A stretch of DNA of 64,000 nt from NCBI GenBank assembly GCA_902388495.1, contig CABMPP010000006.1, positions 169,385 to 233,384 of the forward strand, written 5' to 3'. Within the stretch, counting starts at the first letter, position 1, and each line of letters opens with the position of its first letter. The notes beneath the pieces are model-generated. The model made no database searches and had not been told where the DNA came from. It was given only the letters and a program-made list of their open reading frames with translations. This document shows, one piece after another, positions 54,525-60,994 of the stretch. The stretch is from an uncultured Bacteroides sp. GTDB taxonomy: Bacteria; Bacteroidota; Bacteroidia; Bacteroidales; Bacteroidaceae. The translations under genes and the position numbers were made by a program.

Positions 54525-54902
54525 ATGTTGTACGACTTTATTTCGGATATTATGGAAAATGTTTTTGAATGGCATCCTCTCTGTCCTTGCCACATGAAAA
54601 AGGATATGATAGCCTCCGGTGATGTTTACCATTTCCTGGAAGAGTACATGGGAGATCTGGGTGACGAAGCAAAATGGCAGAAACTGAAGCCTTCTTTCCT
54701 GGAATGTACTTATTGCCTGCTACATACAGCATTGAAGCTTGCCCGAAAGGACAAATATAATTATGAAGAAGAAAAAGTGGCAAAGCTGACTGCTGCCCTG
54801 ACCATTGTCCGCGAAAGATACAAACTGTATAAAAGAGTACAGCAGGAACAACGGTGGAAACAATTATGGCAATGGATAAAAGGAGGTATGCGCACTCAGT
54901 AA
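54525..54902 (+). CDS. Small Cys/His-cluster protein of unknown function
   Basis: 125 residues, no signal peptide. Two compact clusters, EWHPLCPCHMKKD (H17, C20, C22, H23) and LECTYCLLHTALK (C61, C64, H67), could together bind zinc or another metal. The C-terminal half is basic and helical with many Trp (RWKQLWQWIKGGM). I do not recognise the family. It begins 30 bases after the T-tract of the structured RNA and could be controlled by read-through. Confidence 0.7.
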   Translation: MLYDFISDIMENVFEWHPLCPCHMKKDMIASGDVYHFLEEYMGDLGDEAKWQKLKPSFLECTYCLLHTALKLARKDKYNYEEEKVAKLTAALTIVRERYKLYKRVQQEQRWKQLWQWIKGGMRTQ

Positions 54903-55048
54903 TTATAATATCCTCCTACACCCTACATCCGATTGGCAATCACATTATATTTCTCCTACATCCATCTTATCGTACAAGTAGGTATAAAGTATAAGGTAAA
55001 ACGGGATAAAAAAGTTGAATTTGATATCATATTAGATTTTACTTTTCG

Positions 55049-55056
55049 TACTTTTG
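55049..55056 (+). promoter_or_regulatory. -7 box for the 6-bladed propeller gene
   Basis: TACTTTTG (perfect), 29 bases before the ATG at 55086. The longer in-frame start at 54933 precedes it and is rejected. Confidence 0.5.
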
Positions 55057-55085
55057 CCTGCAAGCATAAAATAATTATAAAAACT

Positions 55086-56243
55086 ATGAAAAGTATAAGA
55101 TTAGTCACATCTTTGTTCTTAATGGCTGTATTGGCCGGGTGTGGAAAAAGAAATGAGACAACTGGCATTATCACAGTTGATGTCAACGCAAGTTATCCCG
55201 AAAAGGAACTAATTCTTCAAGACTTTATGGATGTGGAATACATCCCATTGGAAACGAATGATGAATTTATCACCCAAGGCGACGTACTGGATATAGGTGA
55301 CAAATACATATTAGTGAAAAACTGGAGAAATGATGGAGATATCTTTGTCTTTGACAGAAAAACCGGAAAGGGACTGAGAAAGATAAACCGGAAAGGACAA
55401 GGGGCTGAAGAATATACCTATATTAACGGGATTGTTCTGAACGAGGACAACAATGAAATGTTTGTCAACAGTTCTTCAATAAAAAGGATATTGGTATACG
55501 ATCTTTCCGGTAACTTCAAGCGAAGCTTCAACCATGCAGAAGGTGCTGAGTATCTGAATGTACTCGATTATGATAAGGATAACTTGATTTGTTATGATAT
55601 GTCCGTCTATTACAAAGAGGGAGAAAGTAGGGACAAGAAATTCTATCATGCGATTATATCGAAGCAGGATGGCAGCATTACCCGGGAACTCCCAATTCCT
55701 TTCGACATAGTCAAGGCACCGTATGTGCAGAAAGGAGAAGGGGTTGCGGTAGCTTCTATACGTCCCATCATTCCGTATTACAGCGATTGCCTGCTCGTAG
55801 AAACGTCTTCCGATACGGTGTACCATTATCTGTCAAAAGAGAATAAATTGACTCCTTTCATTGTGAGAACCCCTTCCAAAGATCCTGAAGTATTCCTTAC
55901 GATGGGAACTATGACAGATCGCTATTTCTTCATGCAAACCATAAAGAAGGAGTTTGACTTTACGACGGGAAAAGGATTCCCAATTACAGACTTGATGTAC
56001 GACAAGCAGGAAAATGCTGTATCTGAGGTTGTTGTGCTCAATAATGACTATGCGAAGAAGCAGGAAGTAGATATAACCTCGCATCCGATAAACGGTAAAA
56101 TAGCCACTTACCAGACTTTGTCAGCTGCCCGGCTTGTCGATGCATACGAGAATGATGAATTGAAAGGCAAGTTGAAGGAAATAGCAGCCGAACTGAATGA
56201 GGAATCAAATCCGGTGCTTATGCTGGTAAAAAATAGAAAGTAG
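55086..56243 (+). CDS. 6-bladed beta-propeller lipoprotein
   Basis: 385 residues from MKSIRLVTSLFLMAVLAGCG, lipobox VLAGC. The mature protein opens with the family's conserved VDVNASYPEKELILQDFMDV-like stretch and EYIPLETNDEFI, then blades such as DIGDKYILVKNWRNDGDIFV and GLRKINRKGQGAEEYTYING. This is the Bacteroides 6-bladed propeller family (PF17170 type), numerous in these genomes and of unknown function, probably outer-membrane or surface attached. A GNAT gene follows after one base. Confidence 0.88.
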   Translation: MKSIRLVTSLFLMAVLAGCGKRNETTGIITVDVNASYPEKELILQDFMDVEYIPLETNDEFITQGDVLDIGDKYILVKNWRNDGDIFVFDRKTGKGLRKINRKGQGAEEYTYINGIVLNEDNNEMFVNSSSIKRILVYDLSGNFKRSFNHAEGAEYLNVLDYDKDNLICYDMSVYYKEGESRDKKFYHAIISKQDGSITRELPIPFDIVKAPYVQKGEGVAVASIRPIIPYYSDCLLVETSSDTVYHYLSKENKLTPFIVRTPSKDPEVFLTMGTMTDRYFFMQTIKKEFDFTTGKGFPITDLMYDKQENAVSEVVVLNNDYAKKQEVDITSHPINGKIATYQTLSAARLVDAYENDELKGKLKEIAAELNEESNPVLMLVKNRK

Positions 56244-56244
56244 C

Positions 56245-56691
56245 ATGAAAATATCTCTGTTGGCTACTGACAAAAAGCGATACTTGAATTTGCTTTTACT
56301 TGCCGATGAACAGGAGTCTATGATAGACCGTTATCTGGAGCGTGGCGAAATGTTTGTGCTCGAAGATAATGGGGTGAAAGCAGTTTGTGTGGTTACCGAT
56401 GAGGGGCAGGGCGTCTGCGAATTGAAGAATATCGCCGTTTCTCCTGATTCGCAACGGCAAGGATATGGTAAGCGACTGATAAACTATCTGCTGGATTACT
56501 ATTCGGGAAAATATATTCAGATGATAGTCGGAACCGGGGATGTTCCAAGTACAATCGGCTTTTATACGAGTTGTGGCTTTGAGTATTCCCATCGCATCGA
56601 GAATTTCTTTATTGATAACTATGATCACCTCATGGTTGAAGAAGGTGTCTTGCTTAAAGATATGGTTTATCTGAAGCAGAAAATGGGGTAA
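56245..56691 (+). CDS. GNAT family N-acetyltransferase
   Basis: 148 residues with the GNAT core: CELKNIAVSPDSQRQGYGKR (motif A, acetyl-CoA pyrophosphate loop Q-x-x-G-x-G), GTGDVPSTIGFYTSCGFEYS (motif B) and a C-terminal HLMVEEGVLLKDMVYLKQK typical of YjdJ/PanZ-like small acetyltransferases. Substrate unknown. Starts one base after the propeller gene's stop, so the two are cotranscribed. Confidence 0.88.
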   Translation: MKISLLATDKKRYLNLLLLADEQESMIDRYLERGEMFVLEDNGVKAVCVVTDEGQGVCELKNIAVSPDSQRQGYGKRLINYLLDYYSGKYIQMIVGTGDVPSTIGFYTSCGFEYSHRIENFFIDNYDHLMVEEGVLLKDMVYLKQKMG

Positions 56692-56732
56692 GTTCTATTT
56701 TATCTGCTATGCTTCTGATATAGGTCAAATCC

Positions 56733-56798
56733 TTACCTACTCCTTAGCTATAGGAAAGGAGAAGGTAAGGAGTAGGTAGGGAGAAGGTAAGGAGAAGA
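56733..56798. repeat. Low-complexity GGAGAAGGTA repeats with inverted copy
   Basis: TTACCTACTCCTT (56733-56745) is the near-exact complement of AAGGAGTAGGTAG (56767-56779); purine-rich units GGAGAAGGTAAGGAG recur up to 56798. Sits between the GNAT and yoeB stops. Confidence 0.6.
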
Positions 56799-56832
56799 TG
56801 TGGAGCAAGTTTAATAAGGTGTATAAATAAAG

Positions 56833-56862
56833 AAAGGACACCTAGCTTAATAGATGTCCTTT
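56833..56862. terminator. Hairpin terminator between convergent GNAT and yoeB
   Basis: AAAGGACACC (56833-56842) / GATGTCCTTT (56853-56862), nine of ten pairs, 10-base loop, A/T-rich both sides. Confidence 0.6.
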
Positions 56863-56882
56863 CAATTAATAATGTAGTATTT

Positions 56883-57158
56883 TTACTTCTTGGAATAGTG
56901 GTATTTCATGGAAAGGATATGTACTTCTATCTTATCATCATTTACAGAGTAAATAAGACGATGTTCAGAGGTTATTCTTCTTGACCATTTACCTGCTAGT
57001 TCATATTTGAGTGGCTCTGGTTTTCCAATTCCTGTATAAGGATGTTCTGTAATATCGTTCAGTAAGGCTGTGATTTTATTTAGAATAGCTTTATTGCCAC
57101 TTTGCGAGAAGTAGAGATATTCTTTCCGTGCTTGGTCAGTCAATATTATTCTGTACAT
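56883..57158 (-). CDS. yoeB: YoeB-family toxin (mRNA endonuclease)
   Basis: 91 residues, normal for Txe/YoeB. Catalytic residues known for E. coli YoeB are all conserved: E48 in KPEPLKYEL, R67 in RRITSEHRLIYSV and the terminal H87-Y88 in KYHYSK. It cleaves mRNA at the ribosomal A site when free of antitoxin. It overlaps yefM by 13 bp, the usual toxin-antitoxin arrangement. Confidence 0.96.
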   Translation of the reverse strand: MYRIILTDQARKEYLYFSQSGNKAILNKITALLNDITEHPYTGIGKPEPLKYELAGKWSRRITSEHRLIYSVNDDKIEVHILSMKYHYSKK

Positions 57159-57436
57159 GATGCTCGGTTTAAGAAGTCCTCTATGCTCTCCCCTTCATTC
57201 TGGGCTAAATAATTGCCGTTCTTAATATCTTCTTCACCTTGACGTATGGCAGCCATTGTTTCTGGTGACGACATAATATATTCAGTCTCCTTTAAAGAAT
57301 TGTACTCATCCAGAGAAATCATCACGACTCCTTTACCATTTCCACGATTAACAATTACAGTATCGTAATCATCAATTACAGAATCAATGTAGCTCTTAAG
57401 ATTGGTTCTTAAATCCGTATAATTTGCTGTTCTCAT
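57146..57436 (-). CDS. yefM: YefM-family antitoxin
   Basis: 96 residues from MRTANYTDLRTNLKSYIDSV, the Phd/YefM DNA-binding fold, with VIVNRGNGKGVVMISLDEYN and a flexible acidic C-terminus (GESIEDFLNRASCTE) that would cover the toxin. An upstream in-frame Met (57463) lies inside the -7 box and is rejected. It binds YoeB and represses its own operon; operator cores are visible at 57470-57485. Confidence 0.95.
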   Translation of the reverse strand: MRTANYTDLRTNLKSYIDSVIDDYDTVIVNRGNGKGVVMISLDEYNSLKETEYIMSSPETMAAIRQGEEDIKNGNYLAQNEGESIEDFLNRASCTE

Positions 57437-57460
57437 AACTCCTTCTTTTTTTATATAACA

Positions 57461-57492
57461 CAAAGGTATGTACTTATATGCGTACTTGCAAA
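57461..57492 (-). promoter_or_regulatory. Promoter and operator of yefM-yoeB
   Basis: TTTG (-33) at 57489-57492 and TACCTTTG (-7) at 57461-57468, exactly 20 bases apart on the minus strand. Two GTAC cores (57470-57473 and 57482-57485) lie within the spacer, 12 bp centre to centre. That spacing equals the two TGTACA-type cores of the E. coli yefM-yoeB operator. Confidence 0.7.
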
Positions 57493-57649
57493 TTTGATTA
57501 GTTAATTATTAAATATAAAGAAAGGGTATCTAACATAGTAGATGTTCTTTCAGTCATTATCCCAAGAATCAAGTTTAAACCTCAGTTTAAACATCTTGTT
57601 TAACCCCACGTTTAAACCGCATGATAGGCAGGAGTGCTCTAAAAGAAAA

Positions 57650-57681
57650 AAGCATTGATAATCTTTCGATTATCAATGCTT
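57650..57681 (-). terminator. Terminator of tRNA-Pro
   Basis: AAGCATTGATAATC (57650-57663) / GATTATCAATGCTT (57668-57681), perfect 14 bp, four-base loop; on the minus strand it runs into seven T within a U-rich stretch. Confidence 0.85.
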
Positions 57682-57690
57682 TATCGGTAG

Positions 57691-57764
57691 TCGGGATGAC
57701 AAGATTCGAACTTGCGACCACACGCCCCCCAGACGCGTACTCTACCGGGCTGAGCTACATCCCG
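57691..57764 (-). tRNA. tRNA-Pro (anticodon GGG)
   Basis: 74 bases on the minus strand. Acceptor CGGGATG/CATCCCG, D arm GCTC/GAGT, anticodon stem CGCGT/GCGTG with loop CTGGGGG (U33, anticodon GGG at 34-36), five-base variable region, T arm GCAAG-TTCGAAT-CTTGT, discriminator A. The CCA end is not encoded. A strong terminator follows. An alternative fold would give TGG, also proline, so the amino acid is safe. Confidence 0.92.
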
Positions 57765-57931
57765 AATTGCGGATGCAAAAGTAGTGCTTTATTTTGAAAT
57801 AACAAATATTTCTTTTGTTTTTTCTTGGCTGACTTTTGAAATTATAGGATAAAACATACTGCCGATGAGGGGAAGTTGTATATCTGTCTCCTGCCAATAG
57901 CTTGAAGAAGACAGATATACACTGGAGAAAG

Positions 57932-58684
57932 TTATTGTAAGTTCAGGTTGTTTCTTACCGCTGTGACAGCAGAACTTTCGGGAGTTACCGACTTGCGGGT
58001 GCAATAATCAAATTCTGCAGACTTCTCGCCGCTGTATGATTTCCATTTCAGTTTCAACTTGACGGTCTTGCCTTCCGTATCAGGCAGAGCATCCAGCTTG
58101 AAGGCTACCAGGCCGTCCATTTCACTTCCATAGGTATCACCATTGGCATTGTGGCGGAATTCCACTTCATAAGGGTTTTCCGGATTTTTACTCAACAGCA
58201 GATTGACGAAATGCTTCGTGCTGTAGTTTCCCTGCATAGTACGGAATCTGAGGGTCAGATAGCCGTCTTCTGCGATAGTTACCCAGTCGTTTACTATTTC
58301 CACCGGGTCGGTACCGTATATGGCGTCATTCTCTTCGCCCAAATCCGGCGCGATGGTTTTTGTAAGGATACTGTCTATCCAGTTGATGTGTACAGCTTGG
58401 TTGTAGATATCGCTGGGTTCGTCCACTTCTTCGTAGTTCACCAATGCTCTGACTTCCTTCTCGCCGTAGGGAGATTTCTTCATGTTGGTAGGCAGCAGGG
58501 TAGTCTTGTCATCCAGTTGCAGGAAAACAGTCTGGTCTGCATCAGTCTTTACCGTTACCAGGGCATTGGGATATCTCATGCCGTAATAGTTGTCATCGTC
58601 GTCCAGGCAGGATTGAAGGCTTATGGAACTGATGACTGCAACAGCGATTAAAATTTTCTTGCTAAAAAATGATTTCATTTTCAT
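57932..58684 (-). CDS. NigD-like lipoprotein
   Basis: 250 residues. Signal with lipobox SLQSC followed by LDDDDNYY; then an OB-like N-terminal part (ALVTVKTDADQTVFLQLDD) and a C-terminal beta domain (DGYLTLRFRTMQGNYSTKHF, VEFRHNANGDTYG). This matches the Bacteroides NigD/NigD-like family, first seen in mobile-element-linked bacteriocin regions but widely chromosomal; function unknown. Divergent from the YjbR-like gene. The region 57789-57931 between its stop and the tRNA has no gene. Confidence 0.85.
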   Translation of the reverse strand: MKMKSFFSKKILIAVAVISSISLQSCLDDDDNYYGMRYPNALVTVKTDADQTVFLQLDDKTTLLPTNMKKSPYGEKEVRALVNYEEVDEPSDIYNQAVHINWIDSILTKTIAPDLGEENDAIYGTDPVEIVNDWVTIAEDGYLTLRFRTMQGNYSTKHFVNLLLSKNPENPYEVEFRHNANGDTYGSEMDGLVAFKLDALPDTEGKTVKLKLKWKSYSGEKSAEFDYCTRKSVTPESSAVTAVRNNLNLQ

Positions 58685-58795
58685 AGTGTACTTTTTTAAA
58701 TTAAACATTCGGAATAGGTGCTTCTGTTATAGAAATAAGATGTTTGTAGAAACCCTGCACGGCGTTTTGTTAATTAATGATAAGAGGGACGTATA

Positions 58796-58848
58796 CTTGC
58801 ACATCATGTGGAATATGTCTACCTTTGCTTATCTGAGATACGTATCTC
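58796..58848 (+). promoter_or_regulatory. Promoter and palindromic leader of the second yjbR
   Basis: CTTG at 58796-58799, 20 bases, TACCTTTG (perfect -7) at 58820-58827. The expected start point falls at or just before GAGATACGTATCTC (58835-58848), a perfect 14-bp palindrome; a GAGAG/CTCTC hairpin follows (58858-58876). Confidence 0.55.
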
Positions 58849-58903
58849 CACATTGCGGAGAGTATGAAGTTCTCTCATGAAATTTTAGTTGGAGGAGTAG
58901 AAT

Positions 58904-59281
58904 ATGAATATTGAAGAATTCAGGGAGTATTGCCTTTCCTTGCCGGGGGTGAGCGAGAAGATGCCTTTCCCGAATGTGGCCGATAGATATAGCCGTGATG
59001 TGCTCTGCTTTTATGTGGCAGACAAATGGTTTTGCTTTGTCAATATTGAAGTGTTTGATTTTTGTTGCATCAAGTGTCGTCCGGAAGAAGCAGAAGAACT
59101 GCGTAACAGCTATGAAGGGATAAAACCGGGATGGCACATGAATAAGAAGTACTGGATTAGTGTCTATTTTGACAGTGATGTACCGGACGGCAAGATTAAG
59201 GAACTTGTAGCCCGGTCATACCATCTGGTCGTTGAGAGCTTGCCGAGGAAGGAGCGGGAGATAATAAAGGCCGGTTTATAG
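58904..59281 (+). CDS. MmcQ/YjbR family protein (second copy)
   Basis: 125 residues, same family as 33587-33943: IEEFREYCLSLPGVSEKMPF, CFVNIEVFDFCCIKCRPEEA and the conserved WHMNKKYWISVYF. It starts two bases outside the strong RBS GGAGGAG (58892-58898). Function unknown. Its own promoter and palindromic leader suggest regulation separate from the birA-linked copy. Confidence 0.9.
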   Translation: MNIEEFREYCLSLPGVSEKMPFPNVADRYSRDVLCFYVADKWFCFVNIEVFDFCCIKCRPEEAEELRNSYEGIKPGWHMNKKYWISVYFDSDVPDGKIKELVARSYHLVVESLPRKEREIIKAGL

Positions 59282-59299
59282 GAGGGGAGTGCAGGAGGA

Positions 59300-60361
59300 T
59301 TATACCCCCATGCATTCCCTGTAAAAGTCGAACATCTCGAAGATAGTGTCCTTGTCCGCTGTCTGGTTGAGGCAGATGTCGCCGACTTCTTTCAGTAGGG
59401 TGAAGTTGATGACGCCGGCGGTGTTCTTTTTATCATGTTTCATCAGTTCGTAAAGCTGGTCGTACTGCTTGCAGTTGAAGGTAAAGCTGCCATAATTCTC
59501 TTTGATGAACTGAATGGCCTGTCGCATCTTCTCCTTCGGGAAGCCTGCTTTTATATAAGAAAGGTACAGTTCGCAGACAATGCCCCAGGCAACGGCATAG
59601 CCGTGCAGCACCGGACGGTTCTCGGCAAGGGCAAGGCTTTCGAAAGCATGGCCTACGGTATGTCCCAGGTTCAGGGCTTTGCGGATGCCGTGTTCCAGCG
59701 GGTCTTCTTCTACAATGCGTTCCTTTACCTGCACGGAGCGGCCTACCATAGATTTCAGCATGACGTAATCTATCTTTTCCGTATCAAATGTCAACAGTTC
59801 CGTCAGATGTTCCTGCGTACTGATGAGGCCGTGCTTCAGCATTTCGGCATAGCCGGAGAAGAAGTTGTGCGCATCGAGGCTACGCAGAAACTCCGTTTCG
59901 AGCAGCACACTGGCAGCAGGTGCAAAAACGCCGATTTCATTCTTCAGGCCGTTGAAGTTGATGCCCGTCTTGCCTCCTACGGAAGCGTCGACCATGGCAA
60001 GCAGGGTGGTGGGGATGTTGATATAAGCGATTCCCCGTTTGAAGGTGGAGGCGGCAAAGCCGCCGAGGTCGGTTACCATGCCTCCGCCCAGGTTGATGAG
60101 CAGGGAGTGGCGTGTAGCTCCTTTCTCGCTCAACGCTTGCCAGACGGAAGCCAGTGTTTCGAGATTTTTGTGTACGTCTTCTGCACCGATAATAATCTCC
60201 TCTGCTTCTTGCAGTGCCGGGATGCCGTTTAGTTGTGGCAGGCAGAGGCGGTGGGTGTGCTCGTCGGTAAGGATGAAGAGCTTGTCATGGGGGCATTTCT
60301 CTATAGCGTGCGTCAGACTGCTTTCCAGTCCTTCGCAAAGGATTACTTCTTGTTTACTCAT
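59300..60361 (-). CDS. aroB: 3-dehydroquinate synthase
   Basis: 353 residues from MSKQEVILCEGLESSLTHAI. NAD-binding and active-site blocks: LINLGGGMVTDLGGFAASTF, YINIPTTLLAMVDASVGGKT with GINF, and metal ligands around AEMLKHGLIS and LNLGHTVGHAFESL (both His). It makes 3-dehydroquinate, the first ring of the shikimate pathway. Monocistronic and divergent from the small membrane protein gene at 60471. Confidence 0.97.
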   Translation of the reverse strand: MSKQEVILCEGLESSLTHAIEKCPHDKLFILTDEHTHRLCLPQLNGIPALQEAEEIIIGAEDVHKNLETLASVWQALSEKGATRHSLLINLGGGMVTDLGGFAASTFKRGIAYINIPTTLLAMVDASVGGKTGINFNGLKNEIGVFAPAASVLLETEFLRSLDAHNFFSGYAEMLKHGLISTQEHLTELLTFDTEKIDYVMLKSMVGRSVQVKERIVEEDPLEHGIRKALNLGHTVGHAFESLALAENRPVLHGYAVAWGIVCELYLSYIKAGFPKEKMRQAIQFIKENYGSFTFNCKQYDQLYELMKHDKKNTAGVINFTLLKEVGDICLNQTADKDTIFEMFDFYRECMGV

Positions 60362-60470
60362 AAGACGATTTCGGATTTGTGATTTATTGCAGGGCAAAGA
60401 TAACTCTTTCGGCAATAAGTGTTATCTTTGTCCCACTAAAAACTTTATAAATCATAAATCAGAATTCAAA

Positions 60471-60884
60471 ATGAGAGCTTTGTTACCCGTATACTGCCGT
60501 CCGTTAGGATATTTCATTATTGCTTTAGCGTTATTCCTCCCCTTCCTGATGTTGATGCTGGGAAGAGTGACCGATGCTAACCTGCTGTTCTACAAGGAAT
60601 GTTCTAAACTTCTGATGATGATGGGGGCATTGATGATTATCTTCGCCCTGACAAAGAACGAAAACAAGGAAATCGAGCAGATACGCAACAAAGCCGTGCG
60701 CAATGCCATCTTCCTGACTGTACTTTTCATCTTCGGCGGCATGCTTTATCGTGTAGCGAAGGGTGATCTCCTTTCGGTAGATTCTTCCTCTTTTCTCATA
60801 TTTCTGATATTGGATGTGCTTTGCTTGGAATTTGGTATAAAGAAAGCGACTGTTGATCGATTATTTAAGCGGAATGGTCGATAA
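60471..60884 (+). CDS. Small four-helix membrane protein, unknown function
   Basis: 137 residues from MRALLPVYCRPLGYFIIALA. Four hydrophobic segments (FIIALALFLPFLMLMLG, LLMMMGALMIIFAL, AIFLTVLFIFGGMLYRVA, FLIFLILDVLCLEFGI) separated by charged loops (TKNENKEIEQIRNKAVRN). No recognised motif. Longer upstream frames overlap aroB and are not used. Gene-free 60885-60994 holds only a short GGGCA/TGCCC dyad. Confidence 0.75.
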   Translation: MRALLPVYCRPLGYFIIALALFLPFLMLMLGRVTDANLLFYKECSKLLMMMGALMIIFALTKNENKEIEQIRNKAVRNAIFLTVLFIFGGMLYRVAKGDLLSVDSSSFLIFLILDVLCLEFGIKKATVDRLFKRNGR

Positions 60885-60994
60885 ATAGAGCAAATCGTCA
60901 TGCGGGGCATTAAACCTTTTGCCCGGAAGCTTGTCAAAGGTGACAGTGATTAGAAGACATTGTTCACTTTAAAGAATAGACAAAGAATAGACGC

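Noticed and set aside
56883-58684. Integrated mobile element around yefM-yoeB, tRNA-Pro and the NigD-like gene
   Set aside because: A tRNA next to a toxin-antitoxin pair invites this idea, but I see no integrase, no repeated tRNA 3' end and no mobilization genes.
33587-59281. Two YjbR genes as a recent duplication
   Set aside because: The proteins share only family blocks and differ widely elsewhere, so they are old paralogues rather than a recent copy.
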